Shown here in pieces: positions 17,106 to 26,200 of a stretch of DNA of 33,513 bases. Origin of the DNA: Deltaproteobacteria bacterium. GTDB taxonomy: Bacteria > Myxococcota > B64-G9. The position numbers were made by a program, and so were the translations under genes. The stretch's first letter is position 1. Each line of letters begins with the position of its first letter. Below the pieces are notes generated by a model. The model searched no databases and was not told the origin of the DNA. It was given only the letters and a program-made list of their open reading frames with translations. The stretch is from positions 1 through 33,513 of the forward strand of contig JAFCZJ010000042.1 of NCBI GenBank assembly GCA_019314375.1. Reading direction: 5' to 3'.

Positions 17106-17152
17106 ACTTGAACACAGTATGTCCTGCTTCCATGGACATACTGCGCTCAAGT
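17106..17152. repeat. Long imperfect inverted repeat in intergenic gap
   Basis: CAGTATGTCC (17115-17124) pairs with GGACATACTG (17134-17143) around a nine-base loop. Outer arms ACTTGA (17106-17111) and TCAAGT (17147-17152) extend the stem after a 3x3 mismatch. It lies downstream of the C25-like gene and upstream of the FGE-like gene, both on the minus strand. No T-run follows. Its outer arm GCTCAAGTTGACA (17145-17157) matches 12 of 13 bases at 9209-9221. It may be an operator, a stable RNA end, or a relic of a small mobile element. Confidence 0.55.
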
Positions 17153-17169
17153 TGACACATGAGAATCCC

Positions 17170-18732
17170 CTACTGCACGACCCTCAGCAACTCCGCCCCG
17201 ACCGCATCCGACTCATCGTCCCAGGCGAAGAGCTTGACGTAAATTTCACCCGTGGTGGCATCGGCGGGCAGGGTCAGTTCGGCTGAGAATTGGCCGTCTA
17301 TGAGGTCTACTTCCGTGCGGACGAGGATCTTGTCGTTCGCGACGGCGTGATTGGAGATGCAGATCTCTTCGTCGTGGTTGGAAGACTCGCGAGGCAAAAG
17401 TTCGCCGGGGATGGTGTTGAGCTTGGTTTGGAGGCTGATGTTCACGCGACCGGATTCCATGAGGGTCTCACTCAGATCCTGCCAGGCCTTGCCGCTGACC
17501 GTGAGCGTTCCGCCCGGGCTCAGGCGATCGTGGGACAGATCGAATCGCAGGCGCCCCGGTGGCAGCTTGGTGGCTGCCGCGGGATCACCAAAAAAGTTGT
17601 AGAGCACCAGGTGCTCGTTGAGGATGTCGTCGGGCGCCTGGTCGAGAAAAGGTGCCGCCGCCTCTTCCAGTGTGTTTCGCAGACTGTCTTGATTGTGAAT
17701 CATATCCCATTGGGCTTGGGCATAAGCCTCCCCGTAGGTCGGAAGCTGTGACTCAAGAAGCGCCCGGCCCAGTTCCCGGGGCAGCACCGCGTTGGCATAG
17801 GGATGGGTCAAGTCCGAGCCCGCCAGAGTGGCCACGGGGCCTTGTTCGCGAAGCAGCAGGTCTTCGGCCAGAGAAATGCTCGAATCGCCGTACTGATAGA
17901 TGCCGTCGCTGCAAGCGAAGAAGGTCACCATGCCGCGACGCGGCGGCCGTTGTTGCTCACAGCAAGCGGCCGAGCCCTTGGTGTGGCCGATGTAGGGTTG
18001 CATCAAGGACCCTTCGCTGTATGCCTTCGCATACTCCGCATCCCAAGCCTCGGGCGGCAGATAATAATCCGAACTGTCGGCGGCGTAGGTCATGCGGTAA
18101 TCGAAATCCGGCGGCAGGGACTCGAAAATCCAGATGGCGGCCAGTTCCAAAGCCGCGTCGATCTCGGGACCAAAGCCGCCCTCGCCCGCGAAAACAGACA
18201 TGCGCTTGTTCCAGGGCCCGGGCTTGTAGCTCGCCTCATGCACTTGGATACGCGCCAGGTAGGCTTCGACCTGCGCAGGCTCAGTCATGGGCAAGCGCCC
18301 GATGGGCACCTCCGGGATCATGTCTCCGTCCAGATCGGCCAATGGGCCGTCGCCTTCTTCGCCGCGAGGGCCGTGCCCCAAAGGCAGCCACAACGGGTTA
18401 TCCGGCTCCCGCACATCGGGCTTGCCGATGAGCAGCACAAAGGAACGATCCCCCTCTTGGGCCGCCTCGACAAACCGCACGATGCGATCGTGCAAAGCGC
18501 TCTCTAAGCTGCTGCCGCCGCGAACCGCATCCAACTCGCCGCTGGTGGCGAACTCAACGTCGAAGCCCGTCTCCTCGCGAAAGTCCCGATAGGCCTCAGC
18601 CGCCTCCGTCAAGGAATCCGCCGCCACGATCAGCATGCGCCCCTGGATTTCATCGGGCCCCGGCCCCTCCGAATCCGTACCGCAGGCAAACATCCACAAA
18701 CTCAGCAGCAAGGCAAAACAGAAAGTTCTCAT
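17170..18732 (-). CDS. Gingipain-like (C25 family) cysteine peptidase lipoprotein
   Basis: 520 residues from the ATG at 18732-18730, chosen because AGGGAGAGGG precedes it, it opens a clear lipoprotein signal (LWMFACG, Cys17), and it overlaps the preceding stop as ATGA. The longer frame upstream only shadows the antiporter gene. The core resembles C25 peptidases: RMLIVAADSLTEAA, a VLLIGKPD strand, ADLDGDMIPEVPIGRLPM, then PYIGHTKG with candidate catalytic His250 and FFACSDGIYQYG with candidate Cys274, followed by SLAEDLLL. The C-terminal 130 residues form a beta-sandwich. The family cleaves after Arg or Lys, but specificity here is unknown. Ser at +4 and no Asp at +2 predict the outer membrane. 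It is the last gene of a coupled operon. Confidence 0.78.
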   Translation of the reverse strand: MRTFCFALLLSLWMFACGTDSEGPGPDEIQGRMLIVAADSLTEAAEAYRDFREETGFDVEFATSGELDAVRGGSSLESALHDRIVRFVEAAQEGDRSFVLLIGKPDVREPDNPLWLPLGHGPRGEEGDGPLADLDGDMIPEVPIGRLPMTEPAQVEAYLARIQVHEASYKPGPWNKRMSVFAGEGGFGPEIDAALELAAIWIFESLPPDFDYRMTYAADSSDYYLPPEAWDAEYAKAYSEGSLMQPYIGHTKGSAACCEQQRPPRRGMVTFFACSDGIYQYGDSSISLAEDLLLREQGPVATLAGSDLTHPYANAVLPRELGRALLESQLPTYGEAYAQAQWDMIHNQDSLRNTLEEAAAPFLDQAPDDILNEHLVLYNFFGDPAAATKLPPGRLRFDLSHDRLSPGGTLTVSGKAWQDLSETLMESGRVNISLQTKLNTIPGELLPRESSNHDEEICISNHAVANDKILVRTEVDLIDGQFSAELTLPADATTGEIYVKLFAWDDESDAVGAELLRVVQ

Positions 18733-20072
18733 GACCCTCTCCCTAAACTTGACGTGGAAGCCTTGGGGACTTGGGCTTGCCCGTTCTCTTGAGACAAATT
18801 GGCCTCGCCCACCCGCACCAGGGCCCAACGGAAAGCGATGGGTCCCAAGATCTGGTTGACCACGATGCCGCCCACGATGATGTCGGCCAACCAGGGACCC
18901 ATCTCGGGCAGCCTGGCCCGAAGCAAGGCAGCCAGACCTAGACTGACGCCGGCCTGGCCTAAGAAACCTGTCCAGGCATGGCGTCGCACGGCTTCGTCCT
19001 CGGCGGAGAAATACGAGCCCATCCAGGTGCCGGACCAGGTAAAGAAGGCCCGGATGGCCACCAGCAGACCCACCACATGCCAAAATGACCCCAGCACGGC
19101 CAGATTAAGACCCGCGCCCGAAATACTAAAAAAAATCAGAAAAATCGGAGCCGAGGCCTTTTCCAGGCCGACCTGGAAGGCTTTGCCCTGGCGCGAAAAA
19201 TTGGCCACGGCGAAACCGGCACAGACCGACACCAACAAGGCGTCGAGATGGAAAACCTTGGACAAACTGATAAGCAAAAAGGCCGCGCCCACGACAAAAA
19301 GCACGTTTTGTTTTCCAACAAAGCGCAGATAGGCGACCATCACCCCACCCGCAACAAAGCCCACCACCAACGACAGGCCCACCTCGGCGAAAATTCGCCC
19401 CAGGCCCTCTTGCTCGGCAAGCTCCGCGCTGCCCAGACTTGTGGCGGACAGGGACAAAACCATCGAAAAGGCCACAAGAACCAAGATGTCCTTGACGACG
19501 GTGACGCCCAGCACCGAGTCGGTGACCGGGCCCTTGGCGTGAGACTCAACGATGACGGCCACGGCGGTCGATGGGCTGGTGGCCGATGCGATGACCGCCA
19601 GGATGCCGGACACGGCCAATATTTGTCCCTCTGACAGGCCCGCGAAGATGGGCACCCAGGCCCGCAGCAACCACAAGGTCAGGGCGGTGCCGAAAAACAC
19701 ACAGCTGCTCTGAACCACGGCGATGGTGACGATGCCGCGAATGCGCTCTTTCAATCGATCGATCTTGAGTTCCGCGCCGGCGGTGAAGGCAATGAGCGCA
19801 AGGGCCAAATGATCCACCAGGTTGACGTGCGCGATGACTTCCTTGTCCACAAAACCCAAAGCGCTGGGGCCACAGGCCATGCCGGCCAGCAAGTATCCGG
19901 TGATGCGGGGAATGGAAAACTTAGCCACCAACTCACCCAACAAAAACCCCGCCAACAAGAGAAAACCGAAAACCAGAGCGGTGCGAGAACCAAGGTCCGA
20001 GGGAAAATGGGCGTGAAGCTGCTGCAAGACCAACATGAGCAACAGCAACAATCCCAGCAACACAAGCCTCAT
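18729..20072 (-). CDS. CPA2/KefB-type cation:proton antiporter
   Basis: 447 residues from the ATG at 20072-20070, which overlaps the previous stop as ATGA and follows GGCGAGG. It is an inner-membrane protein with about 12-13 helices. Family features include LLAGFLLGELVAKFSIPRITGYLLAG near the N-terminus, LALIAFTAGAELKIDRLK, and the unwound-helix region SATSPSTAVAVIVES followed by TVVKDILVLVAFS, whose Asp is the usual ion-binding position. There is no C-terminal TrkA-N (RCK) domain, unlike KefB/KefC, so regulation may come from the EIIA and PII-like proteins encoded upstream. It probably exchanges Na+ or K+ for protons. Confidence 0.87.
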   Translation of the reverse strand: MRLVLLGLLLLLMLVLQQLHAHFPSDLGSRTALVFGFLLLAGFLLGELVAKFSIPRITGYLLAGMACGPSALGFVDKEVIAHVNLVDHLALALIAFTAGAELKIDRLKERIRGIVTIAVVQSSCVFFGTALTLWLLRAWVPIFAGLSEGQILAVSGILAVIASATSPSTAVAVIVESHAKGPVTDSVLGVTVVKDILVLVAFSMVLSLSATSLGSAELAEQEGLGRIFAEVGLSLVVGFVAGGVMVAYLRFVGKQNVLFVVGAAFLLISLSKVFHLDALLVSVCAGFAVANFSRQGKAFQVGLEKASAPIFLIFFSISGAGLNLAVLGSFWHVVGLLVAIRAFFTWSGTWMGSYFSAEDEAVRRHAWTGFLGQAGVSLGLAALLRARLPEMGPWLADIIVGGIVVNQILGPIAFRWALVRVGEANLSQENGQAQVPKASTSSLGRGS

Positions 20073-21271
20073 GCCCTCAACCTCGCCTCTCCCTGCGAAA
20101 GCAAGAGCCTGCGCAGGCACATCGGACCCAGCAGGGTGGACAGCAGCATACTGCAAACCACCGCGGTCATCATCAGATCGCCCAGCTCACCGGCCACCAG
20201 GGAACGAAAGCTCAGGGCAATGGCCATGGCCATGCCACCGTGAGGCAGCAAGCCCAGGCCCAGCAGCGACGGTTTACGCAAACCCGCAACCAAACCCGCC
20301 AAATAGCCACCCAGAAGTTTACCAGCCAGTCGCAAAAACACTAAGGCCCCCACGGCCAACCAGACAAAGGTCAGCGGGGGATGCCAAAGGGCGCCGGCCA
20401 AGGTCAACAAAATGAGATAGATAGGCTTTTCCACGGAGGCCAGGGCCTTGAGCATACGAAAACGAACAGGCGAGCGGTTGGCCACCACCACCCCCACCAA
20501 AAAGTTCACGAAAAGAGGCGAGAGCACCAGGTAATCGGCGGCACCACCACAAAAAACCACCACCCCCAGCACGATGACCAAAAGTTGGTTGTCCGTATAG
20601 CGGTATAGGGTCAGAAGGTGGAACAAGGCACCCAGCGCCAGGGCCAATCCGACGGCCACACCCAGCCAAAACAGCCCGTCCAAGAAAGGACCATAACGCA
20701 GAGGATGGATGGGTGCCGGCGCGAAGCAAAGGATGATGCCCGCCATGAGCACGGCGGGCACGGCATCCACCGAGGCCATGATGCGCAATGCGTCGGACAC
20801 CGGTCCCCGAGGATGAAGGTCATGAAAAACGTGGGTGGCGGCTGTAGGCGAGGTGGTGGACATGGCCGCCGCCAACACAAAGACCAAGAGCCAAACAGGC
20901 CCTCGCAGTGAAAATTCTCCCAGCACCAACCAAAGTCCCAGGCCGCCCAGCAGCAAAGTAAAGACCGACTGGACCAAGGCACCCAGGTAATGCCTCCCCG
21001 GCAGACGCTTCAGATCCTTGAAATGGAACTGCAATCCAAAAATCAGCCCAACCCAACCCACGCCCAAGTCCACCAGTACATCCAGGCCGGCGATTATCTG
21101 CTGGTCCAACACGCCGATGGCCAAAGGCCCCAAGGCCACGCCCACGCCGAAAAAGCCCAGGCCCGACGAGAGTAAGGCCCGAAGCCAGACCGGCGAACGG
21201 CGCAAGCGAAACAGGGTGGAGCCCAGATAGGCAAAGAGGGCGATGGCGATGAGCGCCAGGATTGTCTTCAA
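20069..21271 (-). CDS. Second, divergent sodium/cation:proton antiporter-like protein
   Basis: 400 residues, with about 11-12 membrane helices. It starts at the ATG at 21271-21269, which overlaps the stop of the PII-like gene (ATGA). The fold is that of the CPA superfamily: LGPLAIGVLDQQII, GLIFGLQFHFKDL, the AMSTTSPTAATHVF segment in place of the SxTSPT motif, and SVDAVPAVLMAG with an Asp in the transport helix. It is only distantly similar to the antiporter encoded after it. The close coupling suggests that the two work in one system, perhaps as a hetero-oligomer. No soluble regulatory domain is present. Confidence 0.83.
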   Translation of the reverse strand: MKTILALIAIALFAYLGSTLFRLRRSPVWLRALLSSGLGFFGVGVALGPLAIGVLDQQIIAGLDVLVDLGVGWVGLIFGLQFHFKDLKRLPGRHYLGALVQSVFTLLLGGLGLWLVLGEFSLRGPVWLLVFVLAAAMSTTSPTAATHVFHDLHPRGPVSDALRIMASVDAVPAVLMAGIILCFAPAPIHPLRYGPFLDGLFWLGVAVGLALALGALFHLLTLYRYTDNQLLVIVLGVVVFCGGAADYLVLSPLFVNFLVGVVVANRSPVRFRMLKALASVEKPIYLILLTLAGALWHPPLTFVWLAVGALVFLRLAGKLLGGYLAGLVAGLRKPSLLGLGLLPHGGMAMAIALSFRSLVAGELGDLMMTAVVCSMLLSTLLGPMCLRRLLLSQGEARLRA

Positions 21272-21633
21272 ACCAGCGCCCCAGCCAGCCCCTTGGCCCG
21301 GTTCACGGGCAGCGTAAACAGGACCCCTGAGCCCTGAGCCGAAAAATCACCGCAGACGTCTTCGACCAGGCCGATGACCAAATCCACATGCTCTGCCTTG
21401 ACCACGCTTAAGACCAACTGACTGTCGGCGTTGCCGCCCGGAAACAAGGAACTCAAACCCGCGAAGATGGGCACGTCTTTGCTTAAGACCTGGGCCAAAC
21501 CACGGGCATCGATCACCGTGGCGCCACCCAGGCCCAATTCCAAAAAGCCCTCCAGCAGCATGTCGAGCTTGCGATAATCCTTGAGCACACAAATGACGAG
21601 CTCCATGCCGCCCTTGTCCTCGCCTTCAGACAT
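21268..21633 (-). CDS. PII-like signal protein
   Basis: 121 residues. GGAGGAGGAC precedes the ATG, which overlaps the EIIA stop by 8 bases. After a short acidic lead, MELVICVLKDYRKLDMLLEG followed by LELGLGGATVIDARGL has the beta-alpha-beta pattern of the PII/GlnB-like fold, and VLSVVKAEHVDLVIGLVEDV gives the second beta-alpha unit. The uridylylated T-loop Tyr region of GlnB is not recognisable, so this is a PII-like (SbtB/CutA-class) protein rather than a nitrogen regulator. Such proteins often bind nucleotides and control a neighbouring membrane transporter; here that would be the antiporter encoded next. Confidence 0.68.
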   Translation of the reverse strand: MSEGEDKGGMELVICVLKDYRKLDMLLEGFLELGLGGATVIDARGLAQVLSKDVPIFAGLSSLFPGGNADSQLVLSVVKAEHVDLVIGLVEDVCGDFSAQGSGVLFTLPVNRAKGLAGALV

Positions 21634-22090
21634 GCCGGCCGTCCTCCTCCTCCACCACCCGAAACAGAGCCTCTTCGTCCTTTGCTTCGCGCATGGCGTC
21701 CAGCAAACCGCCGGCCGAACAGAGGCGCGCGACGCGCGCCAGCAAACGGATATGCGTGGCGATGCACTCGGGCGGACTGAGCAGCATGAAAATCAAGTCC
21801 ACGGGCTTTCCATCCAGGGCCTCAAAATCCACCGGTTGGTCCAGTCGAGCCACCAAAAGCAGGGTTTTCTCCAGACCGACCAGGGTGGTGTGGGGCACGG
21901 CCACGCCGCGCTCCAAGCCGGTGGCGATTTTTTTCTCCCGCTCAATCAGACCATCCCAGACGGTCTTGCAGTCCAGATTGGGTATGGCCTTACACAGGGC
22001 CTGGGCCATGGCGTCCAAAACGGCCTCCCGATCCGAACCCGGCACATCGACCAAAACCAATTCAGGAATCATGTAGTCGCGCAAACGCAT
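21626..22090 (-). CDS. PTS EIIA-type (PtsN/fructose) regulatory protein
   Basis: 154 residues from the ATG at 22090-22088, preceded by GGAGAGAC; an upstream in-frame ATG at 22135 lacks a ribosome site. It is a PTS EIIA type-2 domain with the phosphorylated residue at His67 in GLERGVAVPHTTL and a typical MLLSPPECIATHIRLLARVARL helix. No EIIB or EIIC is nearby, so a regulatory role is more likely than sugar uptake. EIIA domains encoded next to, or fused to, CPA antiporters are a known arrangement, and PtsN itself controls K+ transporters. It is the first gene of the coupled operon ending at 17170. Confidence 0.86.
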   Translation of the reverse strand: MRLRDYMIPELVLVDVPGSDREAVLDAMAQALCKAIPNLDCKTVWDGLIEREKKIATGLERGVAVPHTTLVGLEKTLLLVARLDQPVDFEALDGKPVDLIFMLLSPPECIATHIRLLARVARLCSAGGLLDAMREAKDEEALFRVVEEEDGRHV

Positions 22091-22125
22091 GGAAGTCTCT
22101 CCTGTCCCAAAGTCGCAAGGATCGC

Positions 22126-22155
22126 AGAATACCAAGGCACCTAAGATCTACACAA
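22126..22155 (-). promoter_or_regulatory. Weak promoter candidate for the antiporter operon
   Basis: On the minus strand TTGTGT (22155-22150) and TATTCT (22131-22126) are 18 bases apart. Each matches consensus only in part. The start codon is at 22090. Confidence 0.3.
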
Positions 22156-22175
22156 GGACATCCGTCACAGAGACA

Positions 22176-22191
22176 GCCGGAATATTCCGGC
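22176..22191. promoter_or_regulatory. 16-base perfect palindrome
   Basis: GCCGGAATATTCCGGC has no spacer. It lies just downstream of the DUF89 stop and 20 bases upstream of the weak -35 candidate of the antiporter operon, so an operator is plausible. There is no T-run for a terminator. Confidence 0.45.
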
Positions 22192-22197
22192 CGCTCT

Positions 22198-23055
22198 TCA
22201 GAGGTTGCGGCCTTCCACCACCAGCCGCCCCACGGGCACCCCGATGTGCTTGGCGATGACCGGACACTTGGCGCGGAGCAAAAACATGACCGGACGCTTC
22301 AGGCCACTCAGGGTTTCGTAGTTGCCCTGCCCCTTGCAGACCACCAGATCCGCTTCGTCCAGAGCCTTCTGCAGTTCGGGGCCCACCTGCTCCAGAATCA
22401 TGCCCGGTGCATCGCTGCCGGTGTCCAGTATCGGCAACATGGCATCCAGACCATAAAAAACAGCGTCTTCGCGGGTGACGTCGTTGAGGGTCGGCGCGCC
22501 GCGCACCACCAGGGTGATTCGCTTGGGGTCCAAATGCTCGATGAAGAGCTTATCAAAGCCCAGCTCCCCTGCGTTGTCGGCCACATAGACTATCTTTTTC
22601 GCCTGGGCCAGGGTGCGCCGACTCGCCTCCAGCTCCATGCCCGCGATCGGTTCTTCCAAGGATTGCTCCACGGTGGCGAAAACCTTGGCCTCGTCCAAAT
22701 CCGCGTGGATCCCGAAATCAATGATGTTGCCCGCCAGGGCCAAACGCAAAACCATCCGGAAGGGGTCTTTTGCTTCCCCGATGCGCTCTCGCAAGGCGGG
22801 CAGCATGCCGTCAACGAGACTGTTAAAGCGGCGCTTGACCGCCAGGTAGGGATCCGCGTTGCCGCTGACCTTTCGGATCAGGCGGTGGATGCCCTGCGCC
22901 ATCTCCGGCGGGCTGCGATCCAGATCCATCACGGCCAGTTCCCCCAGGACCTGTCTCAGCACCTGCTCGTGGAGAGCCTCATCATCGGTGACCATGCGCA
23001 GGGCCTCCATGGTCTGACGAACAAAACAAGGTAAACATTCGTGAAAAGTCCTCAT
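22198..23055 (-). CDS. DUF89-family metal-dependent phosphatase-like protein
   Basis: 285 residues; GGAGG lies seven bases before the ATG. It matches DUF89 (ARMT1/AF1104-type) proteins. It has an N-terminal CLPCFVRQ (C7, C10), LRLALAGNIIDFGIH at 103-117, and the metal-site VADNAGELGFDKL with D160 and N161. RGAPTLND (185-192), KGQGNYETLSG and LLRAKC follow. The family is described as cytosolic, metal-dependent damage-control phosphatases that remove abnormal phosphometabolites; some members have been linked to cofactor pathways. The short form with the N-terminal Cys pair is typical of anaerobic prokaryotes. It is a single gene, divergent from the lipoprotein gene at 23262. Confidence 0.88.
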   Translation of the reverse strand: MRTFHECLPCFVRQTMEALRMVTDDEALHEQVLRQVLGELAVMDLDRSPPEMAQGIHRLIRKVSGNADPYLAVKRRFNSLVDGMLPALRERIGEAKDPFRMVLRLALAGNIIDFGIHADLDEAKVFATVEQSLEEPIAGMELEASRRTLAQAKKIVYVADNAGELGFDKLFIEHLDPKRITLVVRGAPTLNDVTREDAVFYGLDAMLPILDTGSDAPGMILEQVGPELQKALDEADLVVCKGQGNYETLSGLKRPVMFLLRAKCPVIAKHIGVPVGRLVVEGRNL

Positions 23056-23070
23056 GGTTCTGCCTCCTTC

Positions 23071-23098
23071 TTGTGGCCGCGGGCTATTGTAGCCACAA
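23071..23098 (-). promoter_or_regulatory. Inverted repeat overlapping the -10 box of the DUF89 gene
   Basis: On the minus strand a TACAAT box lies at 23091-23086. It sits between arms TTGTGGC (23071-23077) and GCCACAA (23092-23098), and itself lies in a smaller palindrome, GGCTATTGTAGCC (23082-23094). No good -35 box is visible. The arrangement looks like an operator occluding the promoter. Confidence 0.4.
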
Positions 23099-23204
23099 CC
23101 TGGACCTTAACTCGCCGAGGAAGCTAATGTTTCTTAAAAAGGCAAGATTTTGCAAATTAAGCCAAGTATGAAAACATAGGCCATCAAGTAGAAACATTTG
23201 TGCT

Positions 23205-23221
23205 ATGTCGCGAAGCGACAT
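23205..23221. repeat. Short hairpin with GAA triloop
   Basis: ATGTCGC and GCGACAT flank GAA, about 40 bases upstream of the start at 23262. The stem extends by two more pairs including a wobble. It lies in the divergent gap; an operator or leader hairpin is possible. Confidence 0.4.
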
Positions 23222-23261
23222 GGGCTAGTATTGGCAAGGAAAAGCTTCCAATGGAGTCATC

Positions 23262-26200
23262 ATGCCCGTCGTGCGCTTTCTCTGGATTCGCCTGGCCCCT
23301 ATCCCGGCCATCCTTCTCGCATTGTTTTTCCTTGGCGCTGGGGGAGCCTGCTCCGATCCCGAACCGAATTGCATGCGGGCCGGCACCTGTCAATGCCGTG
23401 TACAAACGGACTGTCCCGAAGGCGAACATTGCGTGGATGGTCAATGCCGCCCCATCGAAGGCACGGGGCCCGCGCTCAAGGGTTTTGGGGAGACTTGCTT
23501 ACAAAACAGCGATTGCCTGAGTGCGGCCTGTCTGCCCGCGGGGCCTGGAAATGGTGCCGTCTGCACCCAGAGCTGCGAGGACAGTCCCTGCCCTGTTGGT
23601 TGGACCTGCAAACAGCATTTGGATGTGGATACCGGATCTGTACGCTGGTGTGTTCAGATCATTCCGGCGCGTCTGTGCCAGGGCTGCTCGGTGGACGCCC
23701 AATGCAACGCCATCGGCGATCGTTGCCTCAACCTGACCGACACGGAGACGGTCTGCGGGCTGGATTGCAGCGCCGAGTCCTGTCCCGGCGGATACGCCTG
23801 TCAGGAGATCAGTCTGCCCGAAGGCCTGGTCAAACAATGCTTACCCGAAGGGGGAAGCTGCGACTGCACACCTGACACCCTGGGTCTGGTGCGAACTTGT
23901 TCGATCGGCAACGCCCACGGCGTCTGCTGGGGTGAGCGGATCTGTCAGCCAAGCGAGCCATTGCCCGACTGGAGCGATTGCGACGCCTTCGAACCGAGGT
24001 CCGAGCAATGCAACGGCATGGATGACGACTGTGACGGGCTGACGGATCAAGAGGACCCCAGCCTGGATCTAAGCATCCTGCCCCCGGAGCCGGCCTACCC
24101 CAACTGCCAGGAAGGCACGGGCTCTTGCATCGGGCGTTGGCGCTGTGAGCTGGACGCCGAAAGCGGAATTTGGGACTGGGTCTGCGGTGCCACCGATCCG
24201 GAAGACGAGATCTGCAACGGCATAGACGACAACTGCGACGGTCGGGCCGACGAGATATTCCTCGACGAGGAGGGTCGTTACGTCCATTTGAATCACTGCG
24301 GTCATTGTGGTCGAGATTGCCTCGTGATCCTGCCTGACTTGGCCACCGACGAGTTTGGCCAAGTACTGCTCTCCGCTGCGACCTGTGAGTTGAGGAACGG
24401 CGAGCCCGTCTGCGTCCCCAGGCTCTGCGCCCCCGGGCACTATCCCTACCCGGAGCTTGAGCCCATCGCCTGCAGCACCCTGGTCTCGCCATTCTGTCAA
24501 CCCTGCACCGAGCACGCGGATTGCCGCGTCAGCTCAGACCGCTGCGTAGACATGCCGGCTGATCCCGGCACTTTCTGCGCCCAAAGTTGTGATCCGGCCT
24601 CACCCTACGACAGTTGCAGCGGCGCTTTAAACGTGCGCGACTGCTGCCCCGAGGGCAGCCACTGTGACCTGGTGAATGGCATGCGCATGTGCATGCCCGA
24701 CAGCGGCTCTTGCACCTGCAACGAGGACCGCCTCGGCGAAACCCGAGCCTGCATCATCCTGGGTGGCGGCGGCGAACTCTGCCAAGGCGAACAGGTCTGC
24801 CGCCAGATTGGCGATGAAACCGCATGGGGCGAATGCGAACAGTCGGACGTGGCGGTTGAGGTCTGCGATGGGTTGGACAACAACTGTGATGGTCAAATCG
24901 ACGAGGGCTTCCGGGACGAGCAAGGGGCTTACTCCAGCGACGAACACTGCGGCGCTTGCCATGTAAACTGCCTGGCCCGATGGGACCAGGACATTCAACA
25001 CGCCATCGGGGGCTGTGTGGACGAAGGAAACGACCAGGTCGACTGCGCCATCGTGGCCTGCACGGTAGAAGACTGGGCCGTGGGTGCCCCCTGCCGCTCG
25101 AATGACACTTGCCCATTCGGCTGGATCTGTGACGAGACCGTGCATCACTGCACCTTGCTCGAATGTCCGCAGGCTCCCTGCGGTGAAAGCTGTAGCGATG
25201 ACCAGCACTGCCGCGGTCTGGCCGGTCCGAATGCCTTTTGCTCTGGTGGCATCTGTCACAAAACCTTCTCTTTTGTAGACCTCAACGTCGTGGATGTGGA
25301 CGGCTGCGAATGCAGCCAGGTCGATTCGGAACAAGACGACCCGGATGTCTCTCTAGACTACCCCGAACCAGGCATGGCTTACGTGGACAGGGACTGCGAT
25401 GGCATCGACGGGAACGCGAGTACCGCCATCTTCGTGCGCGAAGGCGCCGAAGGCGACGGTTCCCGACATGCTCCCTTCGGAAGCTTGCGCCTGGCCATCT
25501 TGGCCTTTGATCTGGCTCGGCACAGCTCCATCCTGGTGGCCGCGGGGAGCTATCGGGAAAACATCGAAATACACGAGGGTTTACGACTCTACGGAGGCTA
25601 CAGCCACGACTTCGGTGATCGGGATGTGGCCTTGTACCCTACCCTCATCGCCGGCTCCCAGCCCGACCCCGGCCAGGCACCAGGCACGGTGTCCATCCAG
25701 GGCGTGCAAACCCTGCGCACCGTACTCAGCGGTTTTGTCGTGCAGGGTTATGACGTCTTCACAGTCGCTTCGACGGGTCAAGCAGCCGATTCCTCCTATG
25801 CCCTCTACTTGTCCGACTGCAACCACAAACTGGAAATCATGAACAACCTCATCCTGGGCGGTCGCGGCGGCGACGGCAATGACGGCGGTTCGGGCGGGCC
25901 CGGCAACAACGGGGGCAATGGCGAGGAAGGCTCAGACACCTTCGAATGCCCCAACAGCCCAAGCTGCACCAGCATGACCCAGTCCGGCGGCAACGGCGGG
26001 ACCAACACCGGCTGCAGCTCCGCGGCAGGCAGGCCCGGCGCGACAGCCAGGGATTCGTCTTACTCCCAGGATTACTCAACCGGCGGCCTCGACGGACTGG
26101 GCGGCGACAACTCCACCTACTACAACGATCCATCTGCCTGGGACCCCATTCCCAACGAATTATGCAAGTACGACTGTCAGGTGGGCGGCATACGCAACAC

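Noticed and set aside
18733..19083. N-terminal extension of the C25-like protein by 117 residues
   Set aside because: It overlaps the antiporter coding region in another frame, and the ATG at 18732 has a ribosome site, a lipoprotein signal and an ATGA overlap.
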